From Fomitopsis serialis (taxonomy: Eukaryota; Basidiomycota; Agaricomycetes; Polyporales; Fomitopsidaceae): a DNA stretch of 64,000 bases. The notes under the pieces were generated by a model. The model saw only the letters and a program-made list of their open reading frames with translations, searched no databases and had not been told where the DNA came from. Every line of letters starts with the position of its first letter. The stretch's first letter is position 1. The translations under genes and the position numbers were made by a program. Of this stretch, positions 48,924 through 58,896 are shown piece after piece. The stretch covers positions 1-64,000 of the forward strand of contig NW_025955047.1 in the NCBI RefSeq assembly GCF_022376445.1, written 5' to 3'.

Positions 48924-49140
48924 AGGCGACCTCAGAGTCCCGCTCAAGCGGTCGTATGGAGCTGTAGGGCCGGTCGCTGACGACTCTGCTGCTGGTAATG
49001 ATAACCCGAGAAAGCGATCATATACTCAACAGGCTGTTTCTGGGGATACGCTCGGTCGGAAGTGGCACCGACTCTCGCCTGGCTGTCGACGACACTGATT
49101 GAACAGCTCGAGACGGAACTCGCGGACAGGATGCGCGTGT
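48924..49140 (+). pseudogene. Family member 7, relic close to member 6
   Basis: The stretch GDLRVPLKRSYGAVGPVADD followed by DNPRKRSYTQQ matches member 6 (GDLISLKRPYDAM; DNPRKRPYTQQ). In the position of member 6's ATG there is ATA. Further on, in another frame, LIEQLETELADRMRV matches the member 6 coiled coil LTEQIERLEAELADAQ, but about 300 bp of the middle is missing and a stop follows. It is clearly dead. It points away from member 4, giving another head-to-head pair. Confidence 0.65.
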
Positions 49141-51013
49141 GAACAAGCGAAAAGCGGGTCGACGAGCGCGAGTGTCCCGGGCACGGACGATGCCCGAAGG
49201 GCAATGGTGTGAGGTATGTACATCGAAAATTGTTTTATATACTCTGACCCCCTCCCCCCGGTCCTTATCTTCATCCAGGTACAAGGCCTACCAGTCGGTG
49301 AGTGTGCGCGCGGGTGGACATAGTAACAGTGTGTCGGCTGGGGCGTGGCTTGTCAGCGCTTGCGACGTCGCTCCTGGGGTCAAGCAGGGGATGGGTAGGG
49401 CCGTTGGGGGTCCGTTTTGATCGCGCAGTGTATGTGTCTAGTCCTCTCCCCCACTTAAAGAGGTCTTCTTTAGGGTCTGCCTAGGGGAGACTAGTATGTG
49501 TCGATTGTTCATAGTCTTGGGTTACAGAACGCGACGTGGTGATAGCGGCGCTCCAGGATGAGCTGCGATCTACTCAGGCTACGACGAGCGGTGAGTGATC
49601 CAGACATGTTGCGGAAGGATATCCGCTAATGCTCTGGTTCGCAGCGTTGACGAATCATTGTGCGATCTTGCAAAGGGTGCTGTTGCACGTCGCTCCCGCG
49701 GGCTGTAGTCTGTGACCCGGTTTCGTATGGCCCCGAGTTCGGAGTGACCTCGACCACATGCATACCTTTTTCGCTTCCTGCGCAAGTGCGGCTATCGCTC
49801 CCAGTGCACAGAGACACCAGACAACAATGCGGTATCGTATCGGTCACTGTTTGTGGTGCGCACATACACACCGTTTCTATGGATAGCATCAATACCTTTT
49901 AATGCAGGAAGTAAGCGACCCGCTCTCGTATGATTCTCTTCACTTCTGCTGACTTCACCGGGCAGATTTTCTGCCTCTGAAGGCGCGACTTCAAATCCTG
50001 GCTCGCGGGCAGTCACGCTCTCCGTCACATTCTCGAGAGCGCGGCCAACATGAGTTAGTCTCGGGGATGACATGGGGCTAGTCCATCCCATTGGCCGCTA
50101 CAGCGCTGTCTGCGTCGGCGCCGTGGCCATCTCGTTCGAACCTCTACACCCCTGGTCCGGCTCCCGGGATGTTGCTCCGGTGTTGGCTGGACACTGCTCA
50201 GCTTTGTATCACCTCTGAGCGAGCTCTAGATCGAGCTGCGTGTTGCCCCGGCACGGAACGCTGCCTACAATCCCGGATCACTGTTCTGATCTGCGCGTTT
50301 TCAAGCTGGCCACGGGGAACAGACTCGAGCCTGTCTGCTGACTTCTGCTCTGCTGACACTGATGCCATGGCTCACTGGCTCGGATGCTCGTCCTCTACAG
50401 TTCAAAATCAAACTCGTGGTGAAGCGAAGGACGACGAAGCGTGTGCTACACTGTGGTAAACGTGCCCTGGCGTTATCGTAGAGGACACGATGTTGCAGGG
50501 GGCGAGTACTTCATCCACAAGTGATGCTTTTGCCTCGATCGTGACCTTCGGAGCCAAGTAGTGGTGCGTGGGAGGGTCGGCCTTGCAGTGCAGGCTACGC
50601 TGTTGAAGGTCCAAGTCCTGATGCATCCCTCTGCCACTTCGACATCTGTACCCACGCTTTACTTCCCGTTCATCAGAATACTCTTCCACGTTGTATTGTA
50701 TTGTCGGGATCCTTTCCGTAATGTCAATGATTAGTCATGAAGCTTGTAATGAGGTGATCCAATGGTCCGACGGGCTTGCGCTGCTCACTGCTCAGGCAGA
50801 CCTGCGATTTCCAAATCACGTGAGTCGATCGCGCCTCTTTAAGTTCTTAAGTTCAACTTCGTTCAAGAGACCCTCCTTCTCTTCCTCCTCCTCCTCCTCC
50901 TCCTCCTCAGCCTGATCCTGTATCTTCCTCATCGCTTGCAGCTCCTTCATCTGTCCGAAAGCGATACCTAAATAACGCTCAAAGTCCAGTTTCTGCTTCG
51001 TGCGACACCGTCA
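49141..51013. other. No confident gene
   Basis: A minus-strand piece near 50500-50525 (rev. of cacttgtggatgaagtactc) resembles 42598-42617 in the opposite orientation, so more family debris may be present. Nothing is assignable. Confidence 0.35.
50883..50909 (+). repeat. (TCC)n microsatellite
   Basis: About nine units of CTC/TCC in the leader of the following F-box gene, roughly 110 nt before its start. Confidence 0.9.
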
Positions 51014-52707
51014 ATGGCCTTCCGCGTTCTGCGCTGCCGCGAACTTCTCGATGAGATCTTCAGCTACTTTGCCGTGCAGCCCACCTCTACCGGCGACTAC
51101 GACGAGAAAGCCGCTACCAAGAACAAATGGAACGCGACCTTAATTGACGCCGCGCTGGCTGGGAGAGCTCTGTACGAGCCTGCGCTCGACGTTCTCTGGA
51201 GCCACTTGGACCACCTCGACCCGCTCCTCCTGGTGCTGGGCGTATGGAAGCGTAGGGATCCGAAGCCGCTGCGGAAGAAGAGGAAGACTCTCGTCGCTGT
51301 CTGCCCGATCTACGTACGACCCCATGCCCTCTTGTTCTTGATAACTAAACTGGAATTATCTTAGGTCATGCGCGACGGGTTCTGTCCTGACCGGTTCGCT
51401 CGGTTCCAGCATCACGCGCGGCGCATCCTCTCCACCAACGGGCTCAACCGCTCGCCCGTCGACATCCTCGTCTGGCGCGCGCTCTCGGCAGCGAACGGCG
51501 GGAAGCCGCTCCTCCCCCGCCTGCGCCGCGCGGTCTGGTACGTCGACTCGGCGTTCGACGTGGATCTCTTGCTCCTCATCCCGCGTACGCTGCGCTACCT
51601 CGACGTGCAGCACTGGGACGAGGTGTACGGCCCGCAGTTCGAGATGTCGACGAAGACGAAGTGCAAGTACAAGCGGATCCTGACGGCGCGCGACCAGCTG
51701 ACGGACTACATGCTCGTGCGGATCCAAGAGGCCGCGCCGGACCTGACACAGATCCGCATATGCAGTGAGTCGGATCGTGGATGGCGGTGACTGCGCTGAC
51801 GAGGTACTGGGCAGCGCCGAGGTTCGAGTCGCTGGTCGTCCTCTCGTGGTGCCGCAGCCTTGCCCATCTGACGCTCAAGACTCGCCGCGAGTTCGCCCTT
51901 CCAGGCGGTGACTACAAGGCCCCGTTCCTCGTACTGCAGTCCCTCGATGTCTCTGCGCCTGTCGGCTCCGTCAAGGCTCTACTGGCCTCTCTGCGCTGTC
52001 CCAAACTCCGGCACGTCTCTCTCAGGCCGCACAACCCATGCACCTTGGACGACCTGAAGGGCTGTCTCATGATCTTGGTCGACACATTCGGAGACATACT
52101 CGAGGGCGTGGCAGTGGCGGCCTGGCCGCAGACCTCCCGCGAACAGCGCTCCAAGGTCGCCGTGCCCTTCGCTGCTGCTGTGCTGTCTGTGCTGTCCAGG
52201 ATGCAATCTCTCCGGTCTGTCGCGCTCTCTGGTGCTACGGCTTTCTGGACAAGCGGCTTCGCCCTCGACGGAATCCTCAAGGCCTGGCCTGCTCTGCGCT
52301 CGCTGAAGATCACTCTTCTCTCGGAACTGCCCTCGGACTACCCCAGGTACCTGCCGATCCCTGTGCCGACGATCACCGACGACGACCTGATGTCCCTGCC
52401 CGCCCCGACCATCCCGGGCCTACTTGAGATCTCCAAGCTGTGCTCTGATCTGCGCGTCCTGGAGCTGCCCGTGGTCGATGCGTTGTATCTGCCGAGTGCG
52501 CGCGCGGCCGTGCGTCTCAAACTGGACCACGTGAAGTTCAGAACGGTGAGGAGGCGCAAGTCCGTATGCGACGACTGCGTGTGGGACGCGCTTGACGACA
52601 TCTGCCTCGATACAGAGGTGGCCCATTGGCTTTACCTGCTAGACGAGCTGATCGAGGACGTTCCTAATACAGGGCGGGAGCCGTTCGCGCTAATCACGGT
52701 CAATTGA
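51014..52707 (+). CDS. F-box / leucine-rich protein, 530 aa
   Basis: Exons 51014-51313, 51365-51764 and 51815-52707 join in phase (introns of 51 and 50 nt; gtacga...ttag and gtgagt...gcag). The N-terminus is an F-box (VLRCRELLDEIFSYF) with a long loop, then LIDAALAGRALYEPALDVLW, as in many Agaricomycete F-box proteins. Leu-rich segments follow (LLLLIPRTLRYLDVQHW; LVVLSWCRSLAHLTLK; LLASLRCPKLRHVSL; MQSLRSVALSGATAFW; LEISKLCSDLRVLELP). It is presumably an SCF substrate receptor, with the LRR-like part binding the target. The gene is intact. It is unrelated in sequence to the 11.5/17.9 kb F-box pair beyond the fold. Confidence 0.85.
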
Positions 52708-54065
52708 GTCCAACGTGATAGGACTCGCTTGGTACATAGCTAGTCTACCTACAATTCCTCACTGTGTATTTCTCGTTCCTTTGTGTTCTCGATGTGTAGT
52801 ACACGCCTTCTCCCCTCCTGTGACACCCCTGTCCCATATGTAGTTAAATCGAAATTGTGAGCGTAGAGTCCTCATTGCAATGATTTGTGACGGAGGCTAA
52901 ATAACGGGAGTCCTTAGACAGTGGAGCTTCAAGGCTATCGACACATGAAAATTCGGACTGACAGTCTCATGGAAGGAAAGAACCGTCGTAATGCGTGCCG
53001 TAGGCAGCAGCTCATATGAATGGGTGCATGTGGGCGAAACACTAAGAGCGCGGATGACAGTGAGGGCCTAATCCGTACACCCGGCCGCCCATCAGGACAA
53101 GAATCACAGATAACGATCCTCTCAACTCATCCAGCCTCTTCCGAGTCCGCGGCGTATCCTCCTCCCCAGGGCCGGTGCCGGTGCTGCGTGTCCAGGCTGA
53201 GCTCTTTCCAAAGTGTGAGTACCGACCCTCGAACGTTGCCATGTAACTGAATGCACGTGATCGCCCGTCAGCCGCAAAGAACTCATGGACGCAGGCGGTA
53301 GCGACCTGTGGCTGCATGTTACAGTGTCTAGAGCATACCCACTGATCCGCCCCTGAAACCGGCCCGAGCTTGGTTGCGCCCTTTTAATCGCGCGATTGAG
53401 AGGGGGCAGACAAGCGCCGGTGACTGCCTACAGGGATGTATAACTTTTTGATGTGCTGTGATAGTAAATACTTGTTCTCCACAATTGTTATTATCGTGTG
53501 TCCACATCAAACCGCGTTGAATCCCGATACTAGGGAAGAATTTTAATGAGTATACGTTTTGGAGACAGTACGGCCGACGTCAGAGCTCAAATAGACAGCG
53601 CATCGTCGTTCGTTTTCGCAGTAGCCATCGCATTCTATACCAAGGTAGATCCACGTGGGATGATACACATAATGGTACAAAACGATTGACGGAATACATG
53701 TAGTAGGCTTACGATATTAGCTAGAGCTGTACGAAAAAAAAACGAGTCCGAGCGCAGGCCGACACCCTCGAAGCCGACGATGACCCACTCCGTGCGCAGC
53801 CCTCACGTCTGCCAGCGACTGCGCGAATTGACGGATGACTTAATTGCGCACTTCGCCTGTCATCGGTCAGGATTTCCTAAGCAATTACACGATGCGAAGA
53901 GGACGTACAGTTGATGCCCTGCTGCTGCCTTTCGCACAGCTGCATATGGAGCCTTAGGCGCACCGCCAACTCTGTCATCACGCAATCATCAATTTAGCCC
54001 TCTGACCGTGCGAAGCGCACCACCGCCAATGCCGACGCACCTTTAACCCTGCTCTCAAGCTGGGC
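52708..54065. other. No gene recognised
   Basis: The F-box gene's 3' flank, then AT-richer sequence with short ORFs only. Confidence 0.4.
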
Positions 54066-54347
54066 TTAGTACCTGTTGCTGGCTTCCAATCTTCCGAGCA
54101 TCGAGTGAACCTGCGCAGACAAATCGGCGCAGCGGTAGACCAGTGCGGGATGAGGTTGTAAGGTGCGCTCCTCCTGGGTTAGCTCCGAGGTAGAGCCCTG
54201 CTGCATTGTAGTGGGAACGACACGGGGCCAAGGGAGGTTACTGGAGCCGCTGACACCAGACACAGATTCCCTGAGTGAGGTAGCCAGAGCAGCACAAGAG
54301 AAGCCAGTCTGCAGAGAGTCTGTCGATGGCACGCCAGAGGAGGACAA
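54066..54347 (-). other. Possible family relic (disordered plus coil)
   Basis: A minus ORF starts MSSSGVPSTDSLQTGF, is Ser/Thr-rich, and ends in a short helix (CADLSAQVHSMLGRLEASNR). The composition and order resemble the middle of the DLxxLG/CxW-family proteins, but no sequence match is strong enough to assign it. Confidence 0.3.
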
Positions 54348-54655
54348 CGTAGCAATAGCGGGGCGTCTTCAGGCAACCTGTGCGGCGGAGCGTTCCAAGG
54401 ACTTCGGTTCGGTTCGGGAGCCCGGGAGTGTGTACAGTGGCACCGTAAAAATGTCTACCCAAGAAATGTCAACGCAGTTACAACGCGGTGTATACGCGGA
54501 TCAGCAAATCATGAACTCACTCGGAAATGATGACGGGCCCATTGCAACAACAGTGTAGAAAACCGGCTAATTAAGGGGCGTGGAGGAGGAGGAGGATAGG
54601 GATCCGTTTAGCCATCGACCGACAGCCACAGGCGCCGTCGGCGTCTTGACGATGT

Positions 54656-54690
54656 GGAGGAGGAGGAGGAGGAGGAGGAGGAGGAGGAGG
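54656..54690 (+). repeat. (GGA)n microsatellite
   Basis: Almost twelve units of GGA. A smaller GGA run lies at 54582-54596. Confidence 0.95.
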
Positions 54691-54699
54691 TAAGTTCGG

Positions 54700-56319
54700 T
54701 AGAGATGCAATCTTGATGTGGACGCTATCGCGGGATCAATTTCCCAGGGGCCGGGGCGGCGCTAATCAAGACACGCTTTCTCGGCGCCTAACCTTTCGGT
54801 TCCGTTCCCGTGCCAGTGATCCATATGCTCCTCGCTGACCCACTACGAGCTACTGCGAGTCGACGCTTCAAAGAACGAGCAGTTCACTGAGGGAAAGGTA
54901 TGCATATTTCTCGGTGTATGCGGATTCCCACCGCCTAACCGCATGACGCTTCAGGTCTCTGAGCCTAAGACCGAGTGGTGCTCCCTTAGCAATGAGACGC
55001 TCGAGAGGAAAAGGTAGGTTTAGTTCTGCATGCCCGTGAATGTGCACTGATATATGACGATTATAGATGCTACATGCAGCTGCGAACGGCTACGAGTCGG
55101 TTCCTCTGGACCCGACATTCCGCGTGTACTCACATGGGTTCAGTGAACAGGAGCATTCCGTCTCGCACGGCTAAGGACAGATTCACTGCTGAGTTCGCTG
55201 CGTTATTGCTGGCGGTAAGTGTTAATCCACTTCCTCAACCTTCTTGCATGTGCCCCCCATCCTTCACCGTCATCCACCGAGTACCCGTAGCCAAGGCTTC
55301 GCCAGTCAGAGTGGTACTCACGCTTTACAGAGGAAGTCTGCATCTCGCCGAACATAGCCAGCATCCATTCAGTCACTCGAGACGACTCCGTTCCAGCCTC
55401 TATTAAATTCGAACGCGTCTTCGAGAACAAGAACAACGAGGCGCGTGTTTGACTCATCACTGTTTCTGTCGACCCTGACTTATCTTCTGCGGCTCAAAGC
55501 TCCGATTCCGCCTACAACCCCAAATAAACCCCAAGTCCATGAGCAAGACTTTCAAAGATACCGACAGTGCGCGTATGAGGGCGGACCAAGTCGTCCCGCT
55601 CATCCGGCCAGCGCCGTGAATCCTCAGTGCATCGCCGAGATTGACTGAAATGCGCATCGACGGTAGGTTGTTCGTCCGTCCAGGTGCATAGAACTAATGT
55701 GCCGCCCGTCCGCAGGAATCCGCTGCGAGGGCTGGTCGCCAGCCTCATCGACGTCATAAGGGTCGACGTCGAAGAGCAGCCCTCGCCAGGAGGATGCCGA
55801 GTCCTCCTCGCCGACAGTGACGACGTCGTCATCGTCGTCATAGTCGGTGGGTCGAACTCGACCTTGCTTGGTTCGTACGAGTAGACCTCGCACTCGGCGA
55901 TGCCTATCGTATATTTCACAATGATGCGTCGTTTCTTGAGCACGACACCTCCTGCATCTTGAGCTCGACACGCGGTCGAGCTTGCCGATTTCACGAATAG
56001 GCGGTTGAGAGTCCCTCAGGTAGTCGTGAATCCGTTGACACACTTATGTCTTTACTAATTACCGTCGACTGTCTGAAGTTCCGTCGTGTCACTATCTCTT
56101 CTCGCATCAGATGTACTGACAGGGACCTATGAACGCTACTTTGGAAGCTTCACAGAAGTCAAGCCGAACTGGAGCGCTCCGTGTTCCAGTGAGTGCCCTC
56201 TCCGTGCCATGTATGCGCATATTTACAGAATGCAGATGCATATCCGCAGGGCCTTACAGAAGCCGTAACTGCAACGTTTCGCGATTCTCGCACAGAATGC
56301 ACTGGCCGCGGTCTGTGCT
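54700..56319. other. Fragments that look coding, not assembled
   Basis: Plus-strand pieces between gtatgc/gcttcag and gtaggt/ttatag signals (54850-55200) include HYELLRVDASKNEQFTEGK and GYESVPLDPTFRVYSHGF. A minus ORF (56043-55624) has an acidic run (TDYDDDDDVVTVGEEDSASS), and the overlapping frame has KRRIIVKYTIGIAECEVYSY. These could be exons of one or two genes. Phases do not close, and I recognise no family. Confidence 0.3.
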
Positions 56320-56765
56320 GTTAGTAGCTGATCGTGTGATCAGTAACATCGATGACGACGTCTCGGATTTTCGATAAGGACACAAGCCCCCACCGCGGAG
56401 TTCCTATCGAGATCAGCGATATACCGAACACCTGGACCAGCGTGTGCTCTTGACAGCGGCCATAGACCTGCCTTGCTGAAAGCCTCACCCGTTGTCTATG
56501 TGCGTCCGACCCATTCAGGAGCTGACCCTGTGAAGCACGTGACGTGTCGGGGATGCAGGAAACTCGCGAGTGGCTCGGATGGTCCTCGTTCAGGGCTTTG
56601 GTTATCGACAGTGGTTGTAGAAGGGGTTTGTCAAGCGGCCTCACGCCCCGACGACGTCAAGATGGCAAGCCTTGGATCATAAGCCCTTAGTGAGGTGCTA
56701 ATCTTTTGTCGCATTAAGCTACGTGACTAGCGCTCACTGCTAACTCGCCTCAAACAGATTCAAGG
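56320..56765 (-). repeat. Inverted duplication of about 450 bp, left arm
   Basis: The reverse complement matches 61545-62040, with a central part (56480-56720) nearly identical. It includes ATGATCCAAGGCTTGCCATC and CACGCTGGTCCAGG blocks. Minus-strand frames shared by both arms read RQVYGRCQEHTLVQVFGI here and RQVYDRSQEHTLVQAFGI in the right arm. Confidence 0.85.
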
Positions 56766-57228
56766 CACGGTTGGACTAGCACCCGACGAATTGTATCATG
56801 AAGATAAGTACTACTTATGAAGACAACTCCGAAAATTAAGCATCCCCGTAGGCGGTCACCGGCGCTTTTCTGCTTCCAACCGCGCGTTGGAGACGCAACC
56901 AGGCTCAGGCCGGCATAACCTACTGCGAACTATCAGACACTCTAGTAGTAGTACTGCGAGGAATCGATCGAGCTGAGGAAGGCACGCGATGTGATGCTGG
57001 ATGCACACAACACGAAAGCGCGACGCACGACGCCCACAACCAGCCAGTAGCATCGAATAGCCGATGTGTGAGTAGCGTCGTTGCTGCCCCAAATACGTGA
57101 TCAGACAGAGCCTCGCGGGGTATGTTGCCACCCTTTTTGTAATGTCGTGACACGGCGTCAGTATCACTTCCGTGTAGTCTTGCATGTATGGAGTGTTGGA
57201 TCATATCTCACTCACACTCAATCCGCAG

Positions 57229-57725
57229 CCGAAGGTCGTGGTTATCCTGGACTCCGCTGTGCACTTGGGGCGTCTGTCAGAGTTCAGCATGTAAGCACCA
57301 TGATCTTGAACGGTCCGTTGCACATGCTGGCTTTATATGGATCCATTGTTAGCAAAGAGATGAGATTGCTGACTTGGTAAGTCATTCTGGGTATCATATG
57401 AGAGCTCGTCTTGGCGGCCACAGTACAGGACTAACACGGAGGACATCGGCGGACTGACCAAAGATCCTGGAACCATGCAACATGCGAACGGAGTAGGATC
57501 ACTCAAGTGGTCGCCGTCATGAGGGCGAACAAGTCGACGCTACTTCTACCGCACGATCGCGTCAACATGAACGCGCCTGCATCTAAATCGACTACTGACA
57601 TTCCGAGCGCAGGTGAGCCTCAAGCATTTATTGGTGACGCTGATCCTCATTCTCTGGTAGGCCCCGTCACGGTGGCCCTCTCCACATCGCCACCTTCAGT
57701 CACCTCTGGCAGCAAATTACCGTAA
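57229..57725 (+). pseudogene. Family member 8, relic close to member 4
   Basis: 57229-57290 is a 62-nt exon equivalent (PKVVVILDSAVHLGRLSEFS), the same length and sequence pattern as exon 2 of member 4, ending AT before gtaagc. 57353-57376 is a 24-nt microexon equivalent (KEMRLLT). The disordered exon begins at about 57430 but hits a stop near 57521; in another frame it continues DRVNMNAPASKSTTD and VTSGSK, matching DRVNTNVPTRAKAAD and VTSGG of member 4. No domain exon is found upstream. It runs toward member 5. Confidence 0.7.
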
Positions 57726-57909
57726 GCAATCTTCAACGTCGTCCGACGCTGCAATAGGCTCATGACCATTGAGTCGCACTTTGGAAATGACACAGCTCAT
57801 GGACGTACTCTGCCGAGGCCTACCCGGAGCAATGTCCGCAATTGCGAGGAGCAAGATGAAACCATTGAAGAAGAGTCTGGATAAAACAGAGGTATCCTGG
57901 GTGTGGCTA

Positions 57910-57942
57910 CAAGTACCTCTTGGTGCGCCCAAGAGGTACTTG
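57910..57942 (+). other. Perfect 14-bp hairpin
   Basis: CAAGTACCTCTTGG and its exact reverse complement flank a 5-nt loop (TGCGC). It lies just downstream of the member 8 relic and within an otherwise unassigned segment. Confidence 0.9.
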
Positions 57943-58896
57943 CCACCACGCATAGGACACCTCTCCTCTATCCAGACTCCGAAAGCAGCACAGTGGGAGG
58001 TCCGGGCGCGAGGGCGAGTGCGGTTGTGGTGACATCGCGACAAACCCGCTAATCGTTGAGCAGCCGCGTGCCATGACACCGACGTGCTTCCTCGCATGAG
58101 TTCATAGACTCTGAGGACGAGGGATCATCGTCGCAGCGGGACGTACATAGAGACTCCGGTCACCGGTCGCCGAGGACTCAGAACATGAACCAACGAGGGC
58201 GACAGTCTCAGTGCAGAGACCAACGTAGCCAGTCGAGCAGTGTACGGACACGACGCAAGGATAATCCGGCGGCAGTGGTAGGCGAATGAACAGGAGGGTC
58301 GTTTCGACCGCATCGCCGTGCATTTGGGTCGCCCATACGTTGCTCGGATCTCCGTCAGGTGGATCGCAACAAGCCAGGCAGTTTACGCGCAAGACATTAC
58401 ATGCCGTCTCGGGCATGCAAGTCCTGTCATCGGTCGTACCGGGGGCGCGTGCGGGAGACTCGTTCGCTCCTCGGAGAGCCACACAGGGAAGCAGGAATTC
58501 GCGCATCTCCCCAAGGCGCCGAGGATATGCACATCTGAGGGTAGCTCTCCGGGAGCCGAAGGGCGAAGACGAGCAGTTGGGAAACGGTCGAGGCGGTGTA
58601 TCAGTACTTGTGTTACGGCCGGGGCATGTAGAGTAAGCAATCTCCATGAATGCAATTCGCGTACCTCGCAGCCATTCTTCCGGGTACACCTCTATCCGCG
58701 CGGGGCTGCGTATCAGCCTTGTAGCCGGCGAAGCGCGCCGTCTCTGTGTCGCAGCATACACGCATTTCTCAACGATACGGGCGCGCAGAGATTGCCGCTG
58801 CGTCCCACCCGACCCCCAAGTACATCGCAAAAGGTCATACAAATCCACAAAATACATCGTCCGAGAAATGCCAGAATGAATAGTATGTGCTGTGTC

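Noticed and set aside
54850..54900. J-domain (HYELLRVDAS)
   Set aside because: Only the first few residues resemble a J-domain; there is no HPD motif and the frame soon breaks.
58102..58857. 251-codon minus ORF as a gene
   Set aside because: There are ORFs of similar length in the overlapping plus frames, no motif, and no family match; it is not better than chance in GC-rich DNA.
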